DNA from: Rhodoplanes sp049284695
GTDB lineage: Bacteria; Pseudomonadota; Alphaproteobacteria; Rhizobiales; Xanthobacteraceae
Assembly (NCBI GenBank): GCA_049284695.1
Contig: JBAPYK010000024.1
Span: forward strand, 13,094 to 77,093
Direction of reading: 5' to 3'
DNA: 64,000 bases
A program made the position numbers and the translations under genes. Below are positions 51,562 through 60,809 of this stretch, one piece after another. Under the pieces are notes generated by a model. It saw only the letters and a list, made by a program, of their open reading frames with translations. It had not been told where the DNA came from and searched no databases. The first letter of the stretch is position 1. Each line of letters begins with the position of its first letter.

Positions 51562-53637
51562 ATGAACGATGCATCCCCGAACAGGCCTTCCCGGAAATTC
51601 TACACCCAGGCCACGTCGCTCTTGGGCATCGTGACCGAGGTCGAACCCGATGCGGACAATCCGGGCTTCGTGGTCCGCTGCCGCAGCGGCGACGAGTTTC
51701 GCATCCGCGTCAGCGTCGAGACATGGTTCACCGTGCTCAGAAACACGGATGACCTCGATCGCGACCGCGTGCCCAATCCGCAGGATTTCGACGGCGGCAA
51801 ACCCTCCGACCGGCTGCGCAAATATGTTCGTGACGGCGATCTGCTCGCGGTCGAGGGCGTCGTGATCGATCACGGCGGCGAGACGCATTTCGAAGGACGC
51901 AAGGTGACGCTGCTCGCAATTCAGCCCGGCCGTTTCCTGTTCGAGGATACCCATTGGTGGCTGACGCAGATCGCCTGCTTCGCCGACGAGTGGCTCGATG
52001 ATCTGTTCTCCGACCGGCGCAGTTACCAATGGGACGACTTCGCTCAATTCTATCGCTCGAACCTGAATATCTTAGGCCAGCCGACCGACGAAAACTTGCA
52101 GGAATGCGCGACGCTGTCGCGCCTGATCTACGGACTCTCGTCCTGCTATCTCCTGACCGGCGGCGACCGTTATCTCCTCGCGGCGCGCGCGGGCGTAAGG
52201 TATCAGCGCGAAACCTTCCGCAGCCTGAGCCATGACGGCCGCTACTGCTTCTGGCAATTCGGCAAGCGCAAGCGCGACCGCGGCGCTACGCTGATCTTTC
52301 CATCCGAAAACGCGGACGACCGCGGCACGATCGCGCTCTACGAGCAAATCTACGCGTTGGCGGGGCTGTGCCAATACTACCGCATCACGCAGGAATGGGA
52401 GGTGCTGGAGGACATTCGGCGCACGATCCGCGCGTTCCAGGACTTCTTCCGCGACGAGCCGCGCTATGGCTACACCGGCAAGGGCGGCTACTTCTCGCAC
52501 ATCGATTACGCGACGCTGCGCCCCGATGTCGACAGCCTCGGCGAGAACAAGCTGCGCAAGAACTGGAATTCGATCGGCGACCACATCCCGGCCTATCTCG
52601 TCAATCTGATCCTGGCGCTCGACCCGCTGCCGCGCGGCGGCGAGGACCATGACGCCGCCGAGGAGCTGCTGACGACTTGCCGCGCGATTCTGATGGAAAC
52701 GTCCAAGCTGATCGTCACCAAGTTTCCCGACCACGACAGCAGGTTCGTCAACGAACGGTTCCATGCCGACTGGACGGTCGATCACGACTGGGGATGGCAG
52801 AAGAATCGCGCGATCGTCGGTCACAATCTGAAAATCGCGTGGAACATGACCCGCGTCGCCCATTATTACCGCAGTCGCGCCGCGCATCTGCGCGAACGCG
52901 GGGATGCCGACGGCGCGGGCGAATTAGAGGCTTTCGCCAGCGAGCTTGAGGGGTTCGCGCGCAAACTCGCCGACGATATGGCAATCGCCGGCATCGACCA
53001 GGTGCGCGGCGGCTGCTTCGATGCAGTCGAGCGAAGGCCGCGCGACGGACTGCCGATCGAATTCGCCTGGAGCAACACCAAGGATTTCTGGCAGCAGGAG
53101 CAGGCGATCCTCGCCTATCTCATCGTCCACGGCTTCAGCGGCGACCCCACGCATCTGCAGCTTGCCCGCGAGATGATGGCGTTCTGGAATCTGTATTTCC
53201 TCGATCATGACAATCGCGGCGTCTTCTTCCGCGTCACCGCCGACGGCATTCCGATCATCCAGGGCAACTATTCGCAAAAGGCGGGCCACGCGGTGGCGGG
53301 CTATCACAGTTTCGAACTCAACTATCTCGCCCACACCTATATCTGCACCTATGTGCAGCCCAAGGCGAAGCCGCAGACAATGACCGGCGAAGCCGCCTTC
53401 CCCACCACCGACCACAATTTCTGCCTGTTCTTCCAACCCGACAAGGACGCGCGTCACCTAACGCTGAACGTGTTGCCCGATTTTATGCCGCCCGGCGCCG
53501 TCGAGGTCACCAGCATCAGGGTGAATGGCGTGCCGCGTGCGAGCTTCAATCCTGAGAATTTCCAGATTGAGCTCGCTCGCGAGGAGCTCGGGTCGGAGAT
53601 CGTCGTCGAGTTCTGCCCGAAGGGAACGCGGCCATGA
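51562..53637 (+). CDS. AGE-family epimerase/isomerase-like protein
   Basis: A 691-residue protein from ATG 51562, which has GGGGAGG upstream; the frame is open to 51472. Residues about 170-560 form an (alpha/alpha)6 barrel like N-acylglucosamine 2-epimerase and related isomerases (WQFGKRKRDRG, HADWTVDHDWGWQKNRAIVGHNLKI, EFAWSNTKDFWQQEQAI with the HxxE-type features). About 90 N-terminal residues and a C-terminal beta domain of 120 residues go beyond the roughly 400-residue classic enzyme. It may epimerise, isomerise or hydrolyse a sugar. It overlaps the next gene by 4 bases. Confidence 0.8.
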   Translation: MNDASPNRPSRKFYTQATSLLGIVTEVEPDADNPGFVVRCRSGDEFRIRVSVETWFTVLRNTDDLDRDRVPNPQDFDGGKPSDRLRKYVRDGDLLAVEGVVIDHGGETHFEGRKVTLLAIQPGRFLFEDTHWWLTQIACFADEWLDDLFSDRRSYQWDDFAQFYRSNLNILGQPTDENLQECATLSRLIYGLSSCYLLTGGDRYLLAARAGVRYQRETFRSLSHDGRYCFWQFGKRKRDRGATLIFPSENADDRGTIALYEQIYALAGLCQYYRITQEWEVLEDIRRTIRAFQDFFRDEPRYGYTGKGGYFSHIDYATLRPDVDSLGENKLRKNWNSIGDHIPAYLVNLILALDPLPRGGEDHDAAEELLTTCRAILMETSKLIVTKFPDHDSRFVNERFHADWTVDHDWGWQKNRAIVGHNLKIAWNMTRVAHYYRSRAAHLRERGDADGAGELEAFASELEGFARKLADDMAIAGIDQVRGGCFDAVERRPRDGLPIEFAWSNTKDFWQQEQAILAYLIVHGFSGDPTHLQLAREMMAFWNLYFLDHDNRGVFFRVTADGIPIIQGNYSQKAGHAVAGYHSFELNYLAHTYICTYVQPKAKPQTMTGEAAFPTTDHNFCLFFQPDKDARHLTLNVLPDFMPPGAVEVTSIRVNGVPRASFNPENFQIELAREELGSEIVVEFCPKGTRP

Positions 53638-54344
53638 GCTCGCACCTGAAGGCGCCGCGCATCGACGGCGCCAAGATCGGCGTCGTGCTCGAGAACAAGT
53701 TCATTCCCGAAGAGATCGCGGCTTACCTTTCCGGTTTTCCGTTGCTCGGAGCCGAAGTCGAACCGATCTCCCGCCTCTGGTACGGCGATTACAAGCCGGC
53801 AGTGACGACCTTCTATAGCGACGTCGATCCCTCCGACGATCCGGTTTGGGCCTCGCCACAGAAGATCGATGTCAGGCGCGATATTTCGCAGGTGCGCCCC
53901 GCCGATTTGGACGCCGTCATCATGGCGGCGAATTACACGAGCGTGCGGCTGCGCTATCCCGGCGAATTGCCGGACGAGTTGGCGCAGTTCGACGCGTGGG
54001 AGCACGTGCAGTCTGCGCCGGTCGTGCGCTTCTTCGCCGAAGCGATGCAGCACACGCGGCTGGTGAAGGGTCTGCTCTGTCACGGCCTGTGGGTGCTGAC
54101 GCCGAACCCGAAACTGTTGCGCGGTCGCAAGGTGATCTGCCACTCGGTGGTAATGGCCGACATCATCAATTGTGGTGCGCAGATCGTCGTTTCGCCCGAA
54201 CGCGTCGTCACCGATGACGACCTCGTCACCGGCTTCAGCAAGCATGAGGTGTTGCCCTTTATTGCGGCGATCGCAACGCGGGTCAGCGCGCTGAAAACAG
54301 CCACGCGAACCGGCGAACTCGTACCCCTCAATCCTTATTCGTAA
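53634..54344 (+). CDS. DJ-1/PfpI-family protein, first paralogue
   Basis: A 236-residue class I glutamine-amidotransferase-like protein. The nucleophile Cys is in LVKGLLCHGLWVLTPNPKLLRG (near residue 150), the family nucleophile-elbow context, with an acidic partner expected from IAAYLSG-type segments at the start (IPEEIAAYLSGFPL). DJ-1/PfpI proteins are hydratases, deglycases or chaperones. It overlaps the AGE gene by 4 bases and precedes a second paralogue by 66 bases. The two may form a heterodimer, which is inference. Confidence 0.82.
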   Translation: MSSHLKAPRIDGAKIGVVLENKFIPEEIAAYLSGFPLLGAEVEPISRLWYGDYKPAVTTFYSDVDPSDDPVWASPQKIDVRRDISQVRPADLDAVIMAANYTSVRLRYPGELPDELAQFDAWEHVQSAPVVRFFAEAMQHTRLVKGLLCHGLWVLTPNPKLLRGRKVICHSVVMADIINCGAQIVVSPERVVTDDDLVTGFSKHEVLPFIAAIATRVSALKTATRTGELVPLNPYS

Positions 54345-54410
54345 CCGGTGGCCTGTTGCGGCGACGGGTGCACCGGCACGGATATCGCTATCGATCGGGA
54401 GGCAATTGCG

Positions 54411-55304
54411 ATGCGGAAGATTTTGCTCGTGCTGTCGGAGTGGGGCTACTGGGGCGAGGAACTGATCGGCCCATTGGAGGTGTTCGACGAGAAGGGTTAC
54501 GAGTCCATCTTCTGCACACCGACCGGACGGCGGCCGCGCGCGCTTCCGCCCAGCATGAGCGCCGGCTTCGTCGACCCACCGCTCGGCCGCTCCGTGACCT
54601 CGGCGGAGATGGCCGAGAAGGTGCGCGCGATCGATAATCCCAATAATCAGCGGCTCGACAATCCTATCAACCTGTCCGCCTGGTTTCCGCAGCGGCCCTA
54701 TTGGAGCGGCGCCGACGACAACGGCACGATGGACCATGGAAGCCCGGTCCTGCGGCAATGGGAGGAATACTACCGCAAGCGCAGCGCGGCCCAGGACGAG
54801 GCCAACCGGTTCGATGCGATCGTGCTGGTCGGCGGCAGCGGCCCGATGATCGACATGGTCAACAATTATCGCGTCCACGACCTCATTCTCGGCTTTCTCG
54901 ATCGCGGCAAGCCGATCGCGGCCGAGTGCTACGGGGTCGCCTGCCTCGCCCAGGCGCGCGACTACAGCATCCGCAGGAGCATCATCTGGGGCAAGCACGT
55001 CACCGGGCATGCGATCGAATACGACTATCGCAACAACACCGGCGTGCTTAATCCCGGTACCGGCGAGATCCTGAACAATCAGCACAACGAGTTCGTCAAT
55101 TTCGGCCCGCCGTTCTACACGCTCGAATACATGCTGCGCGACGCAACCGGTCCCGACGGTCAGTTTCACGGTAATGTCGGCCGCGAGACCTCGGTGATCG
55201 TCGACTATCCGTTCATTACCGGCCGTTCGACCCCCGATTCCTACATGACCGGACGCATGGTCGTGGAGGTGATCGAAAACGGGCTCAGGCGATACGGCTG
55301 GTAG
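54411..55304 (+). CDS. DJ-1/PfpI-family protein, second paralogue
   Basis: A 297-residue protein from ATG 54411, preceded by GGGAGG; the frame extends upstream to 54348. It starts with the family-like KILLVLSEWGYWGEELIGPLE and has the nucleophile Cys in IAAECYGVACLAQA near residue 183, followed by GHAIEYDY. It is longer than typical DJ-1 and close in layout to Hsp31-type members. It is 14 bases upstream of the ThDP enzyme and may act on a ThDP-derived carbonyl product; this is inference. Confidence 0.82.
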   Translation: MRKILLVLSEWGYWGEELIGPLEVFDEKGYESIFCTPTGRRPRALPPSMSAGFVDPPLGRSVTSAEMAEKVRAIDNPNNQRLDNPINLSAWFPQRPYWSGADDNGTMDHGSPVLRQWEEYYRKRSAAQDEANRFDAIVLVGGSGPMIDMVNNYRVHDLILGFLDRGKPIAAECYGVACLAQARDYSIRRSIIWGKHVTGHAIEYDYRNNTGVLNPGTGEILNNQHNEFVNFGPPFYTLEYMLRDATGPDGQFHGNVGRETSVIVDYPFITGRSTPDSYMTGRMVVEVIENGLRRYGW

Positions 55305-55318
55305 GCGGAGCCGTAGCG

Positions 55319-57085
55319 ATGCGGAACGACAATACCGGCCGCTTCGCCTTCTTCCGGCAGCTCCTGGCTGACGGCGTCACCTGCATGTTCGGCAATCCCG
55401 GCAGCTCGGAAGAGAATCTGCTGGACGCGCTGCAAAGCCTCGAGTTCAAGGAGTTTCGTTACTACCTCGCTTTGCAGGAAGGCGCGGCCGTCGCGATCGC
55501 CGACGCGTTTGCGCGCGCATCGCCCGCCGGCGCGAAAAACGGCGACGCCTTTGCGTGGCGAAGGCCGGCGCTGGTGCAATTGCACAGCTATGCCGGTCTC
55601 GCGAACGGCCTCGGCATGATGTACTACGCGCGCCGCGGCTACACGCCGATGGTGGTGATCGCGGGCGAGGCGGGGCTGCGCTACGAAGCGTTGGACGGAC
55701 AGATGGCGGCCGACCTTGCGGCGATCGCGCGGCCGTTCGTGAAATCCGACGCCAACGGCCCGTGCGCGTGGCGCGTCGTCGATCCCGGCTCGCTGCTGCG
55801 TCTGTTGCGCCGTGCGATCAAGACCGCGGCGACGCCGCCGATGGGCCCGGTCTTTCTCGCCTTGCCCATGGACGTGCTCGACCAGCCGAATGCCGAGCCG
55901 ATCGGCCGCTCGTTTCCGGTTCTCACGACCGTTGTTCCCGAACAGACGCTCATCACCGAGGCGGCGCGCCTCTTGCGCTCCGCCGCGCGTCCCCTGATCC
56001 TGATGGGCGACGGCATCGCCGCGGCGGGCGCGCAGGCCGAGCTTACCGAAGTCGCCGACTTTGTCGGCGCCGTGGTGTGGGGCGGCAACTGTTCCGAAGT
56101 GAACATGCGCGCCTCGCACCCGCTGTTCGGCGGCTATCTCGGGCACATGTTCGGCGCGGACAGCTTGCCGATCATCTCCGCCGCCGATGTCGTGCTCATC
56201 TGCGGCACCACCGTGCTGCCGGAGGTTTTTCCCGCGCTCGACGGCGTGTTCGCCGCGGACGCCAAAGTGATCCATTTCGATTTGAATACGACCGAGATCG
56301 CCAAGAATTTCCCGCTCACCATCGGCGCGCTGGCGGAGCCGAAGGCGACGCTCGCAGGCCTCGCCGCGGCTCTGCGCGAAACCATGACCGCGGCGGAGAG
56401 TGCGCGCGCAGGCGAGCGGCGCAAGCGGCGCGAAGCGGACAAGACGGCGCGCCGCCGCGCCGAGTTGGATAGGGATGCGCGTATGCGCGATCGCATGCCG
56501 ATGCGGCCGGCGCGCTTCATGGCGGACTTGGCAGAGCGTCTTGCCGGGCTCGACCAACCGGCGCTCATCTTCGACGAGGCGCTGACGAGCGCGCCCGACC
56601 TGTTGCGCTACCTGCCGCAGGACGAGCCGGGGACCTGGTTCCAGACGCGCGTCGGCATGCTGGGCACGGGGCTGCCGGGCACGGTCGGCCTGAAGCTTGC
56701 CCATCCCGACCGCACCGTGTTCGGATTTGCCGGCGACGGCGGCGCGATCAGCACGATCCAGGCGCTGGCGACCGCCGCGCGCTATGGCATCGGCGCCAAG
56801 TTCGTCGTCTGCAATAACAAGAGCTACCGCATCCTCAAATACAATCTGCAACAATATTGGCGCGACCGGGCCGAGGCGGGAGAGCAGTCTGCCTCGCCGA
56901 ACCAGGCCTTTCCCGACAGCTTCGATCTTACGCCGCCCGACCTGCGGTTCGATACGCTCGCGCAAGGGCAGGGGGTGGACGCGGTCCGCGTCGAGCGCCC
57001 CGACGACATCGCGCCCGCGCTCGACCGCGCGCTCGGCGACGACAAGCCGTTCCTGATCGATCTGGTGCTGAGCGCCGAACTTTGA
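55319..57085 (+). CDS. ThDP-dependent decarboxylase/lyase, benzoylformate-decarboxylase-like
   Basis: A 588-residue ThDP enzyme with all three domains. The N-terminal Pyr domain has GNPGSSEENLL and the cofactor-activating Glu in LALQEGAAVAIADAFARAS, typical of BFD/acetolactate-synthase members. The central domain follows (LLRSAARPLILMGDGIAAAG). The C-terminal PP domain has GDGGAISTIQALATAARYG and NNKSYRILK, the metal/ThDP motif. A Lys/Arg-rich linker near residues 355-385 is unusual. It may cleave or join 2-oxo acids; the substrate is unknown. It is the last gene of the eight-gene cluster and a dispersed repeat follows its stop. Confidence 0.9.
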   Translation: MRNDNTGRFAFFRQLLADGVTCMFGNPGSSEENLLDALQSLEFKEFRYYLALQEGAAVAIADAFARASPAGAKNGDAFAWRRPALVQLHSYAGLANGLGMMYYARRGYTPMVVIAGEAGLRYEALDGQMAADLAAIARPFVKSDANGPCAWRVVDPGSLLRLLRRAIKTAATPPMGPVFLALPMDVLDQPNAEPIGRSFPVLTTVVPEQTLITEAARLLRSAARPLILMGDGIAAAGAQAELTEVADFVGAVVWGGNCSEVNMRASHPLFGGYLGHMFGADSLPIISAADVVLICGTTVLPEVFPALDGVFAADAKVIHFDLNTTEIAKNFPLTIGALAEPKATLAGLAAALRETMTAAESARAGERRKRREADKTARRRAELDRDARMRDRMPMRPARFMADLAERLAGLDQPALIFDEALTSAPDLLRYLPQDEPGTWFQTRVGMLGTGLPGTVGLKLAHPDRTVFGFAGDGGAISTIQALATAARYGIGAKFVVCNNKSYRILKYNLQQYWRDRAEAGEQSASPNQAFPDSFDLTPPDLRFDTLAQGQGVDAVRVERPDDIAPALDRALGDDKPFLIDLVLSAEL

Positions 57086-57102
57086 CGACGTTTCGTGCTT
57101 TC

Positions 57103-57236
57103 CTAGAGCAGGATGAATTAACGTGGAATCAACCGATCTCCTGCCGTCATCGCCCGCTTGAAAGCGGGCGATCCAGTAAACACAAACGCTCCCTGCGATT
57201 ATTGGATGTCCCGCCTCCGCGGGGCATGACAATGAG
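57103..57236 (+). repeat. dispersed repeat family 1, direct copy
   Basis: Aligned with the reverse complement of 33818-33953 over about 135 bases at roughly 75% identity (CTAGAGC, GATGAATT, ACGTGGAATCAACC, CGCCCGCTTGAAAGCGGGCG, CCAGTAAAC and CGCGGGGCATGAC in order). It contains a GCCCGC/GCGGGC hairpin and lies directly after the ThDP enzyme gene, where it may end transcription. Confidence 0.75.
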
Positions 57237-57354
57237 GATGAAGGTAAACGGCCCAAGCCGAAATCAGCACGCTCTAACGGAAGCCATAGTTTCCGTCACG
57301 TGACGCGTGGTAGTTCTGCAGCGCCGGAACTCGCCGGTTTGCTGAGGACTGACC

Positions 57355-58581
57355 ATGGCGACGGATGACGTGGCGCGAGGCGACGTTCAGACGCCGTCTC
57401 CCGGCAACGCGGCCGAGGTGCTGGCGGCCTTCACGCGCCTCGGGCTCATTTCGTTCGGGGGGCCGATCGCGCATCTCGGCTATTTCCGCGAGGAGTTCGT
57501 GGCGCGCCGGCAATGGCTGGACGACCATACTTACGCCGACCTCGTCGCGCTCTGCCAGTTCCTGCCCGGACCCGCCTCCAGCCAGGTCGGCATTTCGATC
57601 GGGTTGTTTCGCGCGGGCTACCTTGGCGCATTCGCGGCGTGGCTCGGCTTCACGCTGCCGTCCGCGATCGCGCTCGTGCTGTTCGCCTATGGCGTCAGCG
57701 CCTTGGGGGATTTATCCGGCGTCGGCTGGATTCACGGACTGAAAGTGGCGGCGGTGGCGGTGGTGGCGCAGGCCGTGCTCGGGATGATGCGCACGCTCGC
57801 GCCGGACCGCGAACGCGCGACCCTTGCGGTCGCAGCCGCGGCGATCGTGCTGCTCGTGCCGACCGCGTGGGGACAGATCGGCGCGATCGTATTGGGCGGG
57901 CTCATCGGGGTGTGGCGATTGCGCGCGGACGCGCCGGTCAATCAGGTGTCGCTGCCGTTGAATGTGGGCTATGCGGCGGGCGCGACGTTCCTGGTGTTAT
58001 TTTTCGTGCTGCTGGTCGGCTTGCCGGTCCTCGCCGCGGCGACGCAGGCGCAAAGCGTCAAACTGTTCGATGCGTTCTACCGGGCGGGCTCGCTGGTGTT
58101 CGGCGGCGGCCATGTCGTGTTGCCGCTGTTGCAGGCTTCCGTCGTGCCGCCGGGCTGGGTGAGCAACGACACGTTCCTTGCGGGCTACGGCGCGGCGCAG
58201 GCGGTGCCGGGACCCTTGTTCACCTTCGCCGCCTATCTCGGCGCGGTGATGGGTCCGCAACCGAACGGCTGGGCGGGGGCGGCGCTGTGCCTGGTCGCGA
58301 CCTTCCTGCCGTCGTTCCTGCTGTTGTTCGGGGCGCTGCCGTTCTGGGGAGAACTTCGCCGGCGGCCGGCGGCGCAAGCGGCGTTGCGCGGCGTGAACGC
58401 CGCCGTCGTCGGCCTGCTGCTCGCCGCGCTTTACAATCCGGTGTGGACGGCCGGCATTCTCAATGCGAGTGACTTCGCGCTCGCGACCGCCGCCTTCCTG
58501 CTGCTGTACATGTGGCAAACGCCGCCTTGGCTGGTGGTCCTGCTGTGCGCGATGGGCGGAGCGGTCCTGGCGGGCGTTTGA
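57355..58581 (+). CDS. chrA: chromate transporter, two-domain ChrA
   Basis: Inner-membrane transporter of 408 residues with two CHR domains. Domain 1 begins FTRLGLISFGGPIAHLGYFRE and contains LCQFLPGPASSQVGISIG; domain 2 has FGGGHVVLPLLQ and GYGAAQAVPGPLFTFAAYLG. Each has about five or six hydrophobic helices. ChrA exports chromate, driven by the proton motive force, though sulfate or oxyanion transport is also conceivable. It lies beyond a repeat from the enzyme cluster, so a link to that cluster is not suggested. Confidence 0.95.
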   Translation: MATDDVARGDVQTPSPGNAAEVLAAFTRLGLISFGGPIAHLGYFREEFVARRQWLDDHTYADLVALCQFLPGPASSQVGISIGLFRAGYLGAFAAWLGFTLPSAIALVLFAYGVSALGDLSGVGWIHGLKVAAVAVVAQAVLGMMRTLAPDRERATLAVAAAAIVLLVPTAWGQIGAIVLGGLIGVWRLRADAPVNQVSLPLNVGYAAGATFLVLFFVLLVGLPVLAAATQAQSVKLFDAFYRAGSLVFGGGHVVLPLLQASVVPPGWVSNDTFLAGYGAAQAVPGPLFTFAAYLGAVMGPQPNGWAGAALCLVATFLPSFLLLFGALPFWGELRRRPAAQAALRGVNAAVVGLLLAALYNPVWTAGILNASDFALATAAFLLLYMWQTPPWLVVLLCAMGGAVLAGV

Positions 58582-58658
58582 AAATTGCCGCGAGGGAAGC
58601 CGTCACGCTGCGGAAAGCTTGTCCGTTGGAGCGAAGCGTCTCACGAGACGGAACAACC

Positions 58659-59390
58659 ATGAAAGACGCGCACGAGAAGCTGAAATCCGGCGCTCCGGTA
58701 TTGACTGCAATATCGACTTCGGCGGCTGCGGCCGTAACCCCGTCGGCCGCTGCCGAGCCGGTCACCGCCATCGACATTCTGCTTGAACCGGATGCGACGA
58801 TGTGTGCGCGCGCGATCGCCGCAAACCGGCGGCTGCGCGAGAACTACCCGCAAGGCTTTCCGCTCGACGCGACGCATCAGCCGCACGTCACGATCTTGCA
58901 CCGCTTCGTCAGGACGAGGGACCTCGACAAGGTCCATGCGGCCGTCAGCGAGGTCCTCGCCAAGGAAAACCCCCTCGACCGGAAGCTGAAGGCCTACAAG
59001 TTCTACTACGGTTTATGGGAAGGCCTCGGCATTGCCGGGATCGCCATCGAACCGACGGACGATCTCATTAGGCTCCAGCAGAGAATGATCGAAGCCGTCG
59101 CGCCGTTCACCGTCGAGGCGGGGAGTGCGGCCGCGTTCGTCACCACGCCGGAAGAGCCCGAAATCAACCAAGCGACGATCGACTATGTTGCGACTTTCGT
59201 CCCCGCGCAGGTCGGCAAGGACTTCAGCCCGCACGTGACCATCGGCCTCGCTCACGAAGATTTTTTAAAGACGATGCTCGACGAGAGGTTTGAGGATTTC
59301 ACCTTCTCCGCGGTTGGGTTGGCCGTCTACCAGCTCGGTAATTTCGGAACGGCGCGGAGGAAGCTCAGGGGTTGGGAATTGAAGCGTTGA
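58659..59390 (+). CDS. 2H phosphoesterase-like protein (2'-5' RNA ligase superfamily)
   Basis: A 243-residue protein from ATG 58659. Two HxT motifs define the 2H fold: QPHVTILHRF (near residue 73) and SPHVTIGLAHE (near 195). The first about 45 residues are low-complexity Ala/Ser and may be a linker or poor signal. 2H enzymes act on cyclic phosphates or 2'-5' linked nucleotides; the specificity is unknown. No related gene is next to it; the reading direction is the same as chrA after a 77-base gap. Confidence 0.8.
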   Translation: MKDAHEKLKSGAPVLTAISTSAAAAVTPSAAAEPVTAIDILLEPDATMCARAIAANRRLRENYPQGFPLDATHQPHVTILHRFVRTRDLDKVHAAVSEVLAKENPLDRKLKAYKFYYGLWEGLGIAGIAIEPTDDLIRLQQRMIEAVAPFTVEAGSAAAFVTTPEEPEINQATIDYVATFVPAQVGKDFSPHVTIGLAHEDFLKTMLDERFEDFTFSAVGLAVYQLGNFGTARRKLRGWELKR

Positions 59391-59495
59391 GGCACCGAGG
59401 TGTTCTCGTGGCGCGTCGAAGCCGAACGCTGGGTGGGTACTAAATTGGACGCGCTTCCACGCGCGCGGAAGACATGCGCATGGTGCGGGTGGCGC

Positions 59496-60806
59496 TTACA
59501 TACTTGCCGGTCCAATCGCGGAAACCTCGCCATAATATTTGCTCAAGGCCTGATCGTTCCGCAGCGGCTCGGGTCGATACGGCTGCGTCACGCCAAGTTT
59601 TCGGATGGCGGGACACTCAATTCTCTGAAGAACGGTGGGATGGCATAAAGAGAGCGAAATACCCTGCCGCGCCTGCTCATTCCATGACCGCCGCCAACGC
59701 GCCGGAAACCAGGCGGGATATAGATCGAGAACGCTGCAAATCTCGCAGTGCTGCATGCCTGCCGGGTCGGGAAACAAATTGAGCTTGCTCGTGTCGATGA
59801 TGACCGGGTCCGGAATCTGCGTCGCCTGCTCCACCATCCATTGCAGCGCGATGTCGGACAGACGCGATTCGGTTTCCGGGTAACTGCCGCCGATGTCCGA
59901 GTGATTGCCCGGAAACCAGAGCTGCACCAGCCAGTCGTCGGGCGCATCCTCCATATCGGCCTTCCGGCCCCATCCCACTCTTGCAAAGCTCGCTCGCCTT
60001 TCGTCGATGGCCTGAGCGTGCCGGGCGTACCGCACGCGTCTGTCGAGGAACCGGTCGTAATGTTTGAAACGCCACGCCGACCAGTGGCGCCTGACCATGC
60101 CCTTTTCCGGGAAATCGCGGATGACCTTCACACGGGCGTTGTAGCTGTAGATCGCGATGATCACGGCAAAGACGACCAGCGCGAAGATCGCAGAAATCAG
60201 GAACGGCAGACCGAACAGGAAGCTCAGCAACAATCCCGCCAGCGCCGACCCGGCCAGGACGCCAAGAACCGCCAGCGCGATGATCCCGGCCTTCTTGACG
60301 CCGGTCGATCCCAGCGCGGCCACGGTATCGAACACGCCGATAAAATAGGGAACGACGTCGCCGCGCTGGTTTTTCAGCGGATCGTCTTCGGTATTATATT
60401 TGATGCGGAAACGGCGGGCCTGCTCTTCCCGCTCGTCTTCGAACTTTTCGCGGGGATGACCGGCGCCGTGCTCGTACACGGTGTGAACCGCTTCGTCTGC
60501 GATGGCGCGGAGCGCTTTTCCGTGACGCGGGATCGGATCGCCGTCCGCGTCCTTGACCGGTACGCCGCACAAGTTCATGACGCCCCCGACGCTCCGAACC
60601 GTGTAGGCGCCCCGGCTGAAGCCAAAGAGATAAATGCGGTCGCCCGGTTCATAGAAACGCAGGATCGCCTCGTAGCAGTCCGCGACATTACGGGTGAACC
60701 CGGTGCCGAAACCCGAGCTGAGCAGCTTGCGGATCGACGTGACGGGGTGCGACCAGAACGGGCCGCTCTGCTCCCCCGAACCGAGCCCCGGATCGTAGAA
60801 AGGCGT
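59496..60806 (-). pseudogene. DUF2235 (Tle-type lipase) gene with decayed N-terminus
   Basis: The frame from 60806 to 59496 carries a DUF2235/Tle-like lipase: FYDPGLGSG, FGTGFTRNVADCYEAI, the nucleophile elbow FGFSRGAYTVRSVGGV, two membrane helices (GIIALAVLGVLAGSALAGLL and LISAIFALVVFAVIIAIY), and LWFPGNHSDIGGSYPE with catalytic Asp and His. Upstream, TAG at 60807-60809 interrupts the frame. KTVIVVGSGT (60810-60845), which resembles the family's first strand, lies in another frame, and the intervening KLFKTN-type segment is missing. It is best read as a gene with an N-terminal deletion and frameshift. If another start is used (ATG 60578) it would lack the nucleophile. Confidence 0.75.
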
Positions 60807-60809
60807 CTA

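Noticed and set aside
53454..55169. 571-codon minus-strand open frame opposite the AGE and DJ-1 genes
   Set aside because: High-GC DNA with GC3 bias produces long antisense frames. The protein has no motifs and low-complexity His/Arg/Asp content, while the plus-strand genes have clear families.
55241..57256. 671-codon minus-strand open frame opposite the ThDP enzyme
   Set aside because: Shadow of the well-supported ThDP gene; composition is Arg/His-rich with no domain.
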